Shown: one piece after another, positions 7,300 to 15,796 of the stretch
Position numbering within the stretch: the stretch's first letter is position 1
Layout of the letters: the number at the start of each line of letters is the position of its first letter
NCBI GenBank assembly: GCA_963731205.1
Contig: CAVSUJ010000002.1
Location: 124,001-188,000 of the forward strand
DNA: 64,000 nt
Source: DATAZK01 sp963731205
GTDB taxonomy: Bacteria > Actinomycetota > Actinomycetes > Frankiales > Frankiaceae
Direction of reading: 5' to 3'
The notes under the pieces: generated by a model
Databases searched by the model: none
What the model was told of the DNA's origin: nothing
What the model saw: the letters and a program-made list of their open reading frames with translations, nothing else
Program-made: the position numbers and the translations under genes

Positions 7300-7971
7300 T
7301 CAGGCTTCGCCCAGCGACGCCGTCGGCAGCGGCAGGTGGGCATCCAGGATGGGCAGGTAGTCGCGCGCGTCGCCGTGGGACGGCAGGGCGAGGAGCTCCT
7401 CGGCGGTGCGACGGCTGTTGAGCGCTCGTACGGCAGTCCAGGGATCGACGACGAGCGTCCAGCCGGCCACCCCGTCGTGCGATCGCCAGACCCGATCACC
7501 AGCGTGCACCTCGACCGGTGCCAGACCGGCATCGAGGAGTGGGCCTTTGAAAGCGGCGATCGTGCGCGGCAGCATCGCCTCGACCTCGAGGGCCGCATGA
7601 TCGGGGCGCCCGAGAGCGCCCCGGAAGTCGTGCTCGTGGATCGCCAGGTCGGCGAAGAGCAGTCCGGACGATCCCGACAGCAGCGCATCCAGTTCGCCGT
7701 CGAGCGATTGCCACTCCGTCGCCAGTTCCCCGGCTGGTTGCTCCGCGCGTTCGGCCACGAGTTCGGTGAGCCAGTCACCGATCTGACCGGTAGGCCGGCG
7801 GCCGCTCGACAGCGCCGACGGGATGCTCACCACGTGGGCCAGCAGGTCGTGCACGGTCCAGTCAGGGCAGGCCGGGACGACGCGGCCCAGCTCCTCGTCG
7901 GGCACGGCAGCAAGCAGTTCCACGATGCGGTCCCGGGTGCGTGCGTACGCCGGAAACAGGCTCTCTGTCAT
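7300..7971 (-). CDS. Maleylpyruvate isomerase-like DinB-fold protein
   Basis: Product of 223 aa of the actinobacterial TIGR03083/mycothiol-dependent maleylpyruvate isomerase family. Characteristic features are the start TRDRIVELLAAVPDEELG, the C-P-D-W-T-V-H-D-L-L-A-H segment (metal-binding His of the DinB fold) and a later H-E-H-D-F-R-G-A-L segment with more His ligands. Members bind a divalent metal and use mycothiol as cofactor, but individual substrates are rarely known. The ATG at 7971 was chosen because it gives the family N-terminus; longer readings overlap the divergent gene. Confidence 0.8.
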   Translation of the reverse strand: MTESLFPAYARTRDRIVELLAAVPDEELGRVVPACPDWTVHDLLAHVVSIPSALSSGRRPTGQIGDWLTELVAERAEQPAGELATEWQSLDGELDALLSGSSGLLFADLAIHEHDFRGALGRPDHAALEVEAMLPRTIAAFKGPLLDAGLAPVEVHAGDRVWRSHDGVAGWTLVVDPWTAVRALNSRRTAEELLALPSHGDARDYLPILDAHLPLPTASLGEA

Positions 7972-8035
7972 GGTGGGACAATCCTCCCAGCAACTGCGTG
8001 CGAATAATGCAGTGCCCCCTGCCGGATCGAGGTTC

Positions 8036-9103
8036 GTGCTGCGTCGCCGCTTGAACGTCCGCTCGCCTGCCCTGCGGTGGGCAGTCCCGATCGTGCTGCT
8101 CGTGGTGGTCGCGGTCATCGTCGGGATCTCGCTCGCACCCGCGGGCCGCACAGCACGACGAGCGCCCGCCGCAGGCACGATCGCTGCGCCGACCGGGGCG
8201 CTGCCCGTCCTCACCTCCGCAGGCCCGACCCCGTCCGCCGGCGACCTCGGCGACCCCTCCGTCCTCACCGTTCCGGCCGGCCTGGACGGCCCGGCGCGCT
8301 ACGTCGTCTTCGGCACCGGCGACTGGCCGTACAACGTCCCGACGGCGGTCTCCAGCGACCTGAAGTCCTGGCACCGGGTAGGCGATGCGATGCCGGTCGT
8401 ACCGAGCTGGTCGGCGACCGACAAGTTCCACTCACACATCTGGGCTCCTGCGGTACGGCGAGTGGGCAATCGCTGGCTCATGTACGTCACGGTGCCCGAT
8501 CGCGCGAGCCATCGGCAGTGCATCGCCGTCACGGCCAGCGCCCACCCCGAAGGTCCCTACGCCGACGCGCTCGGCCATCCACTGATCTGCCAGAGCGCGC
8601 TCGGCGGTTCGATCGATGCCTCGGTCGTCACGAGCGGAGCCGCACCGACCCTGCTCTGGAAGAGTGACGGCAATTGCTGCCACCTGCCGGCGACCTTGTG
8701 GTCGCAGGGGCTCCTGCCGAACGGGCTCGGCCTCACCGGCACCCCGCACCCGCTGTTGAGTGCCGACGAGAAGTGGCAGCAAGGCGTGATGGAGGAGCCG
8801 GCGGCGATCCCCGACTCGGCCGGCGGCTGGTGGCTGTTCTACTCGGGCGGCTTCTACAACGGGCCGGGCTACGCGATCGGCATCGCCTCGTGCCGCACGC
8901 TCGCCGGGCCGTGCGAGGAGCGCAGCAAAACTCCTTATGCTGCAAGCGTTCCCGGCCAGCGCTCCCCCGGCGGCCTGGAGACGTTCGTCGACCTGCAGGG
9001 TCACCTGCGCGTCGTCTTCGACACCTGGACGAGGCCCCCGGATGCCAACGGCAACTATGACTGCTGCCGCGCGATCGACCTCGCGACGGTCACCAAGACC
9101 TGA
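8036..9103 (+). CDS. Membrane-anchored GH43-like glycosidase
   Basis: Product of 355 aa starting at a GTG preceded by GAGG. A single hydrophobic segment near the N-terminus (about 15-35) anchors or exports the protein; an Ala/Pro/Thr linker follows, then a domain like glycoside hydrolase family 43 five-bladed propellers. The general-base aspartate is in GDLGDPSV and the likely general-acid glutamate in GVMEEPAAI. WAPAVRRVGNRWLMYV is a typical blade. Substrates of the family are arabinan or xylan side chains. A second relative lies at 57773-58750. No sugar transporter is nearby. Confidence 0.8.
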   Translation: MLRRRLNVRSPALRWAVPIVLLVVVAVIVGISLAPAGRTARRAPAAGTIAAPTGALPVLTSAGPTPSAGDLGDPSVLTVPAGLDGPARYVVFGTGDWPYNVPTAVSSDLKSWHRVGDAMPVVPSWSATDKFHSHIWAPAVRRVGNRWLMYVTVPDRASHRQCIAVTASAHPEGPYADALGHPLICQSALGGSIDASVVTSGAAPTLLWKSDGNCCHLPATLWSQGLLPNGLGLTGTPHPLLSADEKWQQGVMEEPAAIPDSAGGWWLFYSGGFYNGPGYAIGIASCRTLAGPCEERSKTPYAASVPGQRSPGGLETFVDLQGHLRVVFDTWTRPPDANGNYDCCRAIDLATVTKT

Positions 9104-9165
9104 CGCTGCAAGCCCTTCGGCTCGGCATCCGACGACTCGAGGAAATGGTGGCCGAAAGGCGGTTC

Positions 9166-9189
9166 GATCAACCACTTGATCAACCACTT
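9166..9189. repeat. Tandem 12-bp direct repeat
   Basis: GATCAACCACTT occurs twice back to back between two convergent genes. The rest of 9104-9215 shows no gene or clear terminator. Confidence 0.6.
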
Positions 9190-9215
9190 CGTCGAGCGCA
9201 TCACAGTGACGCCGG

Positions 9216-10244
9216 TCAGCTCGACCCCGGATTCACCAACTGCAGCAAGCCTTTGGGCGTCGCGCCCGCGACGGCGAGCTCACCGGTCGCGGCACTGACG
9301 GCTACCGAGTTCGGCTGCTGGACCGTCGCAAAGTGCACGGCCGACAGGCGCAATCGGGTGCCGTCGACATCGACCCGCACGAGCTGATTGCGCCCCGACA
9401 GAGCCACCCATAGTTGGTGTCGCGCGGGGTCGGAGGCGAGCCCGTACGGACCACCGGCGAGCGGTAGCCGGTAGAGCAGCCGCGGGTGTCCCGAGAGGTC
9501 ATAGAGCAGGATCGCGTTGCCTCGCGTGTCGGCGACGGCGACGGTCGTCGGGCCGACGCGCTCGATGTGGGTGGGGCCGGCACCGGCGGCAAGAACGGCC
9601 ACCTGGCGTTGGGTCTTCACGTCGTAGACGTAGAGGGCGTTGCCGCGCACGTCCGCGACGGCTACCCGGCCGCCGGCCGTATCCAAGCCGCCCGGCTGCA
9701 GCCCGGCGGGCAGGCTCTTGCCACTGCCGGAGCCGCCGAGAATGCTGACGCGACCGGCAAGCTCGTCGGTCACCCACACGTGACCGTCCACCGCTACGGC
9801 GTCGTGCGGCTGGCGTCCCGTCGCATAGCGCGCGGTGATCGCCCCCGTCGGCAGGGCCACTTCGAAGAGCGTGTTCGCGTCCTCGCCGGGAAGCAGCAGC
9901 GGACCGCTGGGTGACGCGAGCCGGAGATGGCGGGCGCGTCCAGGGGTCGCGATCGTCCGCAACGTGTGAGGACCGCCGAGCCCGACCAGCGCGATCGAGT
10001 CGGGCCGGCGCAGCGCCACCACGGCGACGCCGAGCGAGTCGTCGACCACGAGACCCTCGGGGGTGTCGCCGACGGGGACGACCGTGCCGTCCGGAGGCGT
10101 CGTGGGCACCGGAGCCTTCTGCGGTTCGGCCGCGGTCCGGGAGGGGACCGGTCGCGGCGGCGCGCTCGCCCCGCAACCGGCCACGTACACCGAAACGAGC
10201 GCCGTCGCCAAAGCGACGACCGCCGTCCTACTCGCGTGGCCCAC
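9216..10244 (-). CDS. YVTN/NHL-type beta-propeller lipoprotein
   Basis: Product of 342 aa. A short signal peptide ends in a lipobox (VAGC), so the protein is likely lipid-anchored outside the membrane. The rest is a six- or seven-bladed propeller of repeats such as RQPHDAVAVDGHVWVTDE and GPTHIERVGPTTVAVAD, as in YncE-like surface proteins. The GTG at 10244 is chosen because it gives a proper signal peptide, with GGAG just two nt upstream, which is tight. It diverges from the GT2 gene and probably belongs with that envelope-glycosylation cluster. Ligand unknown. Confidence 0.8.
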   Translation of the reverse strand: MGHASRTAVVALATALVSVYVAGCGASAPPRPVPSRTAAEPQKAPVPTTPPDGTVVPVGDTPEGLVVDDSLGVAVVALRRPDSIALVGLGGPHTLRTIATPGRARHLRLASPSGPLLLPGEDANTLFEVALPTGAITARYATGRQPHDAVAVDGHVWVTDELAGRVSILGGSGSGKSLPAGLQPGGLDTAGGRVAVADVRGNALYVYDVKTQRQVAVLAAGAGPTHIERVGPTTVAVADTRGNAILLYDLSGHPRLLYRLPLAGGPYGLASDPARHQLWVALSGRNQLVRVDVDGTRLRLSAVHFATVQQPNSVAVSAATGELAVAGATPKGLLQLVNPGSS

Positions 10245-10290
10245 ACTCCAGTCTGCGCACGGGAAGCGATTTTGTGTCAGCCTGACGGGA

Positions 10291-10998
10291 GTGACCACCC
10301 CGACCAACCCCGGCACCGGCGTGATCGTGGATGTCGTGCTGCCGTGCCTGAACGAGGCGCAGGCGCTGCCGTGGGTGCTCTCACGGATGCCGGAGGGATA
10401 TCGGGCGATCGTCGCCGACAACGGTTCCACGGACGACAGCGCGCGTATCGCTGCATCGTTCGGGGCGCTGGTGGTGACTGTCCCGCAGCGCGGATTCGGC
10501 GCGGCCGTCGCGGCCGGTGTCGAGGCCGCGACCGCCGATGTCATCTGCATGTGTGACGCTGACGCCAGCCTGGATCCCGAGCAGCTTCCCCGGGTCGCGG
10601 GCCCGGTCCTCGCAGGCGCTGCAGACCTGGTGCTGGGCAGCCGGCAACCGGTCTCACGGGGCGCCTGGCCGGTGCACGCGCGGCTCGCCAACCGCCTGCT
10701 GGCCCGGCGCATGAACACCGTGATGGGCCGCTCCGTGCTGACCGACCTCGGGCCCATGCGTGCCGTGCGCCGCACCGAGCTCGTGGGGCTCGACCTGCTC
10801 GACCGTCGCTTCGGCTATCCCCTGGAGATGGTGCTGAGCGCCGCCCAGGCCGGCTGGCGCATCACCGAGGTGGAGGTGGACTACCTACCGCGCAAGGGCC
10901 GGTCGAAGGTGACCGGAACCATACGAGGAACCGCAAGAGCCATAAAAGACATGCGAGCCGTTTTGGCGCGCAGAACGAATACCCCGTATGGGCCATGA
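10291..10998 (+). CDS. Family 2 glycosyltransferase
   Basis: Product of about 235 aa with a GT-A fold. It shows VVLPCLNEAQALPWVL at the N-terminus, ADNGSTDDSA, and the metal-binding CDADAS (DxD) motif; the C-terminal RRFGYPLEM segment is typical of dolichyl-phosphate glucosyltransferase-like GT2 enzymes. It is expected to move a sugar from a nucleotide sugar to a lipid or polyprenyl-phosphate carrier at the inner membrane face. The start is uncertain between GTG 10291 and GTG 10321. Its stop overlaps the next gene, so the three glycosyl genes form one transcript. Confidence 0.85.
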   Translation: MTTPTNPGTGVIVDVVLPCLNEAQALPWVLSRMPEGYRAIVADNGSTDDSARIAASFGALVVTVPQRGFGAAVAAGVEAATADVICMCDADASLDPEQLPRVAGPVLAGAADLVLGSRQPVSRGAWPVHARLANRLLARRMNTVMGRSVLTDLGPMRAVRRTELVGLDLLDRRFGYPLEMVLSAAQAGWRITEVEVDYLPRKGRSKVTGTIRGTARAIKDMRAVLARRTNTPYGP

Positions 10999-11701
10999 CC
11001 AGACGACCGCCGTCCGGCTGCTCGTGATGGCGAAAACGCCCGTGGCCGGACGGGTGAAAACCCGGCTGTGCCCGCCCTTCACCCCGACCGAAGCCGCCGA
11101 ACTCGCGGGGGCAGCGATCGCCGACACGCTCGCCGCCGTCGCTGCGGCCGTGCCCCTGGGCGCCCGGCTCGGCCTGCACATCGAGCCGACGCTCGTGCTG
11201 GACGGCGATCCCGGATCGTGGCTTGCTCAGCTGCTCGAAGTCGACGGTCCGGGCGACCTCCGGGTGGTCGCCCAGCGCGAGGGTGACTTGGACGTCCGGC
11301 TCGCCGGCGCGTTCGAGGATGCGCCGGGTGCACCGGCCGGTCTGCTCATCGGTATGGATACGCCACAGGTCAGCCCGCAGCTGCTGGTGCAGGCCATCGA
11401 GACGCTGCTGACGCCGGGATGTGACGCCGTGCTCGGCCACGCCGAAGACGGCGGATGGTGGACGCTCGGGGTGCGCCGCCCGGATCCTGCACTGCTGCTC
11501 GGGGTGCCGATGTCGACGTCGCGCACCGGGAGTGCACAGCACGTCCGGCTACTGGAGGCAGGTCTTGACGTCTCGCTGCTGGAGGAGCTGCTCGACGTCG
11601 ACACGGCGGAAGATGCCGTGCGGGTCGCGCAACTGGCGCCGGCAAGCCGCTTCGCTCGCACCCTCCACCACCTCCGGCGCGACGCCGCACTCGTCCGGTG
11701 A
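10988..11701 (+). CDS. DUF2064/TIGR04282 nucleotidyl/glycosyltransferase-like protein
   Basis: Product of 237 aa. The N-terminus (LLVMAKTPVAGRVKTRLCPP) and the GMDTPQ and EDGGWWTLG motifs identify the DUF2064 family, called 'arsenosugar biosynthesis glycosyltransferase' in automatic annotation. It has a GT-A/nucleotidyltransferase-like fold. No arsenic methylation genes are present here, so that name is probably misleading in this context. It overlaps GT2 by 11 nt and the next gene by 4 nt (GTGA), and I infer work on the same sugar product. Confidence 0.85.
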   Translation: MGHDQTTAVRLLVMAKTPVAGRVKTRLCPPFTPTEAAELAGAAIADTLAAVAAAVPLGARLGLHIEPTLVLDGDPGSWLAQLLEVDGPGDLRVVAQREGDLDVRLAGAFEDAPGAPAGLLIGMDTPQVSPQLLVQAIETLLTPGCDAVLGHAEDGGWWTLGVRRPDPALLLGVPMSTSRTGSAQHVRLLEAGLDVSLLEELLDVDTAEDAVRVAQLAPASRFARTLHHLRRDAALVR

Positions 11702-13209
11702 TCCCGACGGCTCACGGGCGAACGCGCCGATCAGGCCTGCACCTCGGCGCCCTGATCGCCGCACTCGTGGCACTCGTCGCGATCGTGCTCGTCCAGCGGC
11801 ATCTGGAACGGCTGGGCGGCGTCGGCCCGGGGCGCTACCGGCTGCTGACCCTCATCCTGGTCTGGCAGGCCATCGCGATGGTCGCGGCGACGTTGTTGCG
11901 CTGGATCCGCCCGCGGCGCCTCGCCGCCGGCCTCGTCATCGCCTCGCTGGTCGCTCTTCCGGCGATGAGCCTGACACGTGGCTCGCAGATCAGCGACGAC
12001 CTCTACCGCTACGCGTGGGACGGCAGGTTGCAGGCAGCGGGCATCGACCCCTACCGCTACGCGCCCGATGCTCCGCAGCTCGCCAAGTTTCGTGACAACT
12101 GGCTCTGGCCCGACGCGGCCACCTGCGCCCAGCTGCACAAGACCCCCATCACGAACGATCCGAACCACGCCTGCACGCGGATCAACCGGCCGTCGGTGCG
12201 GACCATCTATCCCCCTGCGGCCGAAGGATATTTCCTCGTCGCCCACTGGCTTCCCGGCCCTTCCCGCGATCACCAGCTCCAGCTCGATGCCGCGATTCTG
12301 TCGGCGGCGCTGACCGGGTTGATGGCGTTCGGACTGCGCCGCACCGGACGCGATCCACTGACCGTCGCGTACTACAGCTTCGGGCCGCTGGCCGGCCTCG
12401 ACATCGCGGCCGACGCCCATGTCGATGTGCTCGCCGCCCTGTTCGGTGTCGGCGCCCTGCTGCTGGCGACGTTGAAACCGCGCGCCACCGTACGCACCGG
12501 TGTGTTGATCGGGCTCGCCATCGCCGTGAAGTTGTATCCAGCTCTACTGCTGCCCGCATTGCTGCGTCGCGGCGGTGGCCGGCGCGGCGCGCTGCGCCTC
12601 GTCGCGGCAGCAGCCGGTGTCGTCGTGGTCGGCTATCTCCCGCATGTGATTGCCGTAGGTGGTCACGTGGTCGGCTACCTCCCGGGCTATCTGCACGAGG
12701 AGAACTACGACTCCGGCTCGCGCTTCCTGCTGCTCGGCCTGCTGGGGTTGGGCGATTCGGTGACGAAGGCGCTTGCCGCCTTGGCGGTGGCCTCCGTGCT
12801 GGTGGTGGTCGCCGTTCGGGCAGCAAGGGGACGCGCCACTCCGGCCTCCGGTGCGCTCGCCGTCCTGGGAGTCGTCTTTCTCGTCGTGACGCCTTCGCAG
12901 CCGTGGTATGCGTTGCTCCTGGTGTGCGTGAGCGTGCTCACAGGAAGGCTGGAGTGGATCGCGGTCGCCGTCGCTCCCTATGCGCTCTACGTCGTCGCCC
13001 TGATCCATGAGAACTCCCTGGTCGCAGGACGTATTTCGTTTGGAATTGCAGGCACTTTCGCGCTCGCCGTCACGTCGGTCCGGATCCTTCACGCGTCACA
13101 ACTGAGAAAAAACAGCGACCCACAAGACATCCAACTTGCGACTTCGTCCGAATGCCTTGTTGCACAGAGCCAACGCCCTAAAGAGGGCGAACCCGTGGCT
13201 CGGACATGA
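11698..13209 (+). CDS. GT87-like polytopic mannosyltransferase
   Basis: Product of 503 aa with about ten membrane segments. The first periplasmic loop carries ISDDLYRYAWDGR, the acidic pair characteristic of GT-C glycosyltransferases that use polyprenyl-phosphate sugars, and the protein resembles actinobacterial GT87/DUF2029 or alpha-1,6-mannopyranosyltransferases. YPPAAEGYF and SQPWYALL are further typical segments. It should add hexose outside the membrane from the lipid carrier made by the adjacent GT2. The GTG start overlaps the upstream stop. Confidence 0.85.
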   Translation: MIPTAHGRTRRSGLHLGALIAALVALVAIVLVQRHLERLGGVGPGRYRLLTLILVWQAIAMVAATLLRWIRPRRLAAGLVIASLVALPAMSLTRGSQISDDLYRYAWDGRLQAAGIDPYRYAPDAPQLAKFRDNWLWPDAATCAQLHKTPITNDPNHACTRINRPSVRTIYPPAAEGYFLVAHWLPGPSRDHQLQLDAAILSAALTGLMAFGLRRTGRDPLTVAYYSFGPLAGLDIAADAHVDVLAALFGVGALLLATLKPRATVRTGVLIGLAIAVKLYPALLLPALLRRGGGRRGALRLVAAAAGVVVVGYLPHVIAVGGHVVGYLPGYLHEENYDSGSRFLLLGLLGLGDSVTKALAALAVASVLVVVAVRAARGRATPASGALAVLGVVFLVVTPSQPWYALLLVCVSVLTGRLEWIAVAVAPYALYVVALIHENSLVAGRISFGIAGTFALAVTSVRILHASQLRKNSDPQDIQLATSSECLVAQSQRPKEGEPVART

Positions 13210-13226
13210 AAGCAAGGGAGCATTCA

Positions 13227-13898
13227 ATGCGCAGGTCGTTCCGTCCGATCGCCGCGTCACTCGTCGCCGGAACACTGGCCGTTAGTGTCGCCGCGTGTGG
13301 TAGCAGCAGTACCGGTTCCAGCAGCACCCCGAGCAGCAGCCCGTCGAGCGCGTCGACCAAGCCGATCCTGACGGTGCCGTCACTCGCCGGTGTCGAGACC
13401 TCGGTGACCCTCGACTCCAACCTGCTGCCGACACTCACCTCCTTGCACGTGACGCCCGCGCCGACCGGCACCGGCACGCTCACGATGCCCGGTGGTGCCG
13501 CCACGCTGAACTTCCCCATCACCGGTGGAAACGTCACCATCTACAACAAGGGCGCCGTCACCCCTTACGTCCAGGGGATCATTCACCACAACGGCTCCGG
13601 CGTCTCGCTGACCGCCGGCGGTAAGACCCTCACGGTCGAGAACTTCGACGTAGACCCCGGCAAGTCGCTGCTGACCGCTCAGGTCAAGCAGATGAACGAC
13701 GCCACCATCCCGCTGTTCTTCCTCGACGGTTCCAACCTGACCATCACCCCTCCCGGGGCTGACGGGATCGCCAAGCTCGACGGCACCAAGGTCGAACTGA
13801 CCGCCGAGGCCGCTGCCGCCATCAACAAGTACTTCGGCGTCACGGCGTTCAAGCAGGGAATCCTCTTCGGGATCGCCCACATCCAGGCAAAGGGCTAA
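13227..13898 (+). CDS. Lipoprotein of unknown function
   Basis: Product of 223 aa. The start at ATG 13227 is supported by AGGGAG at good spacing. A signal peptide with lipobox VSVAAC is followed by a Ser/Thr linker and a domain with GVETSVTLDSNLLPTL and NFPITGGNVTIY strands, suggesting an extracellular beta-rich fold. I do not recognise the family. It lies 17 nt after the GT87-like gene and is closed by a terminator, so it is likely the last gene of the glycosyl operon. Confidence 0.75.
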   Translation: MRRSFRPIAASLVAGTLAVSVAACGSSSTGSSSTPSSSPSSASTKPILTVPSLAGVETSVTLDSNLLPTLTSLHVTPAPTGTGTLTMPGGAATLNFPITGGNVTIYNKGAVTPYVQGIIHHNGSGVSLTAGGKTLTVENFDVDPGKSLLTAQVKQMNDATIPLFFLDGSNLTITPPGADGIAKLDGTKVELTAEAAAAINKYFGVTAFKQGILFGIAHIQAKG

Positions 13899-13921
13899 TC
13901 AATAAGCGCCCGCCAGACGAG

Positions 13922-13959
13922 AGGTGGTTCGCCCTCCCAGTGGGGGCGGACCACCTTTT
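13922..13959 (+). terminator. Rho-independent terminator
   Basis: A 13-bp stem with one G-T wobble (13922-13934 with 13944-13956) and a 9-nt loop is followed by TTT. It closes the glycosyl/lipoprotein operon 24 nt past the stop and precedes the next gene by 28 nt. Confidence 0.8.
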
Positions 13960-13986
13960 GCATCGATTGACCAAGAGGGGCACACC

Positions 13987-15204
13987 GTGAAGATCTCGGA
14001 CTTGAAGAAGCGGCCACCGGGACCCTTCCAGGCCTCTTTCTGGAAGAGCTCAGCCCGAGGCCGCCGGGTGACAGCAGCGCTGGGGCTGATCCTGCTGCCG
14101 TTGCTCACGATCGTGATCGTCACCGGCCTGCTCTCCTACGCCTCGTACAACCCCCGCCTCGCGGGAAACGACAACGTTCACAGCACCGTTCTGCACTTCT
14201 ATCTCTTCGACTGGCCGGTCACCCCGTCATGGCTGTACCGGCTGAATCAGGGGCTGCACGTCACCATCGGCGTCGCCCTGGTGCCGATCGTGCTCATCAA
14301 GCTCTGGTCGGTGCTGCCCCGCCTCTTCGAGTGGCCACCGGTACGCTCCCCCGCTCATCTGCTCGAGCGCATCTCGCTGCTCGCACTGGTCGGAGGCATC
14401 CTCTTCGAACTCGTCACCGGTCTGCTGAACATCAGCAACGACTACGTCTTCGGGTTCAGCTTCTACACCGCACATCTTTACGGCGCAGTGGTTTTCATCG
14501 CCGGCTTCGTGGTGCACGTCAGCCTGAAACTGCGGCTCGCGTATCGCGCGGTACGCAACCGTGAGACGCCCAGCGACGGGCCCGACGAGCTGGCCGTCGC
14601 TGAGCCGGCGCCGAGCACCATCAGCCGCCGCGGGGTCGTGGCGCTCGCCGGTGGATCGTCACTCGTCGTCGCCGGGCTCTACGCCGGCCAGACGATCGGC
14701 GGACCGTTCCGGGTGACCGCTCTGCTGTCGCCTCGAGGCGGACCGGGAAGCCCGTCGTTCCCGGTCAATCGCACCGCCCGCACGGCGCGCGTGGCGCGGG
14801 TGGGCGATGAGTGGCGATTGACGCTCGTCGGTGCCAGCACGGTGACACTGAGCCGTGCGGATCTCCTTGCGATGCGCCAGGTGACGGCAGGGCTGCCGAT
14901 CGCGTGCGTCGAAGGCTGGTCGAGCGCCCAGACCTGGGGCGGGGTGCCCCTCATGGCACTGGGACGGCTGGTGGGATTGACCAAGCCGGTGGGGGCCTAT
15001 GTCGAATCGCTCGAGCAGAAAGGCTCCTACCGCCACGTCTCGCTGTCGCGGCGCCAGGTCGGCGCCGCCCACACCCTGCTCGCCCTGAAGTGCGGCGGCA
15101 AAGACCTCACCCTCGACCACGGCTACCCGGCGCGCCTGATCATCCCGGCCGCGCCCGGAGTCCACAACACCAAGTGGGTCAGCAAGGTGACTTTCGATGT
15201 CTGA
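13987..15204 (+). CDS. Cytochrome b-like membrane/molybdopterin oxidoreductase fusion
   Basis: Product of 405 aa, GTG start with GAGG upstream. Residues 30-190 form four membrane helices with histidines (H91, H163, H177) that could bind heme b. Residues 215-238 form a fifth helix introduced by SRRGVVAL, a twin-arginine-like motif, and the C-terminal 260-405 is a sulfite-oxidase/MsrP-type domain with the Moco-ligating cysteine C307 in PIACVEGWS. The natural model is electron transfer between the quinone pool and an external Moco domain. The substrate is unknown. It overlaps the next gene by 8 nt. Confidence 0.85.
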   Translation: MKISDLKKRPPGPFQASFWKSSARGRRVTAALGLILLPLLTIVIVTGLLSYASYNPRLAGNDNVHSTVLHFYLFDWPVTPSWLYRLNQGLHVTIGVALVPIVLIKLWSVLPRLFEWPPVRSPAHLLERISLLALVGGILFELVTGLLNISNDYVFGFSFYTAHLYGAVVFIAGFVVHVSLKLRLAYRAVRNRETPSDGPDELAVAEPAPSTISRRGVVALAGGSSLVVAGLYAGQTIGGPFRVTALLSPRGGPGSPSFPVNRTARTARVARVGDEWRLTLVGASTVTLSRADLLAMRQVTAGLPIACVEGWSSAQTWGGVPLMALGRLVGLTKPVGAYVESLEQKGSYRHVSLSRRQVGAAHTLLALKCGGKDLTLDHGYPARLIIPAAPGVHNTKWVSKVTFDV

Positions 15205-15796
15205 GCGCACCAGCCACGTTCGACGGCTGCGGCCGCCTCCGTTCCGCAAGGTGTACGGAGCCCACCCCGCCCATTTGCTGCTCCTGATCGTTGCCGCGGC
15301 GGTCGCCGGTTGGGCGGTGCTGCAATGGCTGCACGCCCCCACTCCGGTGCGACTGCTGGTCTGGTTCGCCGCCGCCGTGATCGGCCACGACCTGATCGCG
15401 TTTCCCATCTACACCGGGCTGGATCGCCTGCTGATACGGGCGATTGCCGGATCCTCGGCAGCGGGCGCGGCTGCCTCGATCTCGCGTTGGCGCCGCGCGG
15501 CGATCAACCACATCCGCTTCCCGGTCCTGCTCAGCGGACTGCTTCTGCTGATGTGGTATCCGCTCATCTTCAAGCGCAGCGACGGCGTCTACTTCGCCGC
15601 ATCAGGACAGCATCAGAGTCACTACCTGAGCAATTACCTGCTCGCCGTAGCCCTGCTTTTCGGCGGCTCGCTGCTCATCCTGCTGCTGCGGCTGGCCCGC
15701 GCAGCGGGTCGCTCACGAAACGACGCATCCCCTCTTCGAACGTCACCGCCGCCGACCACTGAAACTCCCGACGCGCCCGAGACGAATCAGCCATGA
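15197..15796 (+). CDS. Integral membrane protein of unknown function
   Basis: Product of 199 aa with four predicted membrane segments (about 24-45, 49-66, 105-125 and 145-165) and a Pro/Thr-rich cytoplasmic tail. GHDLIAFPIYTGLDRLL is a notable segment. It overlaps the Moco oxidoreductase by 8 nt and is probably its partner subunit or assembly factor; that is inference. Its 3' end overlaps the convergent epimerase gene by 122 bp. Confidence 0.7.
   Translation: MSERTSHVRRLRPPPFRKVYGAHPAHLLLLIVAAAVAGWAVLQWLHAPTPVRLLVWFAAAVIGHDLIAFPIYTGLDRLLIRAIAGSSAAGAAASISRWRRAAINHIRFPVLLSGLLLLMWYPLIFKRSDGVYFAASGQHQSHYLSNYLLAVALLFGGSLLILLLRLARAAGRSRNDASPLRTSPPPTTETPDAPETNQP

Noticed and set aside
9194..9201. 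A small leftward reading beginning MRSTKWLIKWLIEPP across the 12-bp tandem repeat
   Set aside because: It runs into the reverse of a well-supported gene, lacks a ribosome-binding site, and the repeat peptide follows only from the tandem duplication.
10988..11701. Arsenosugar biosynthesis pathway
   Set aside because: Only the DUF2064 name suggests it; no ArsM/ArsS-type methyltransferase or radical SAM gene is present in the window.
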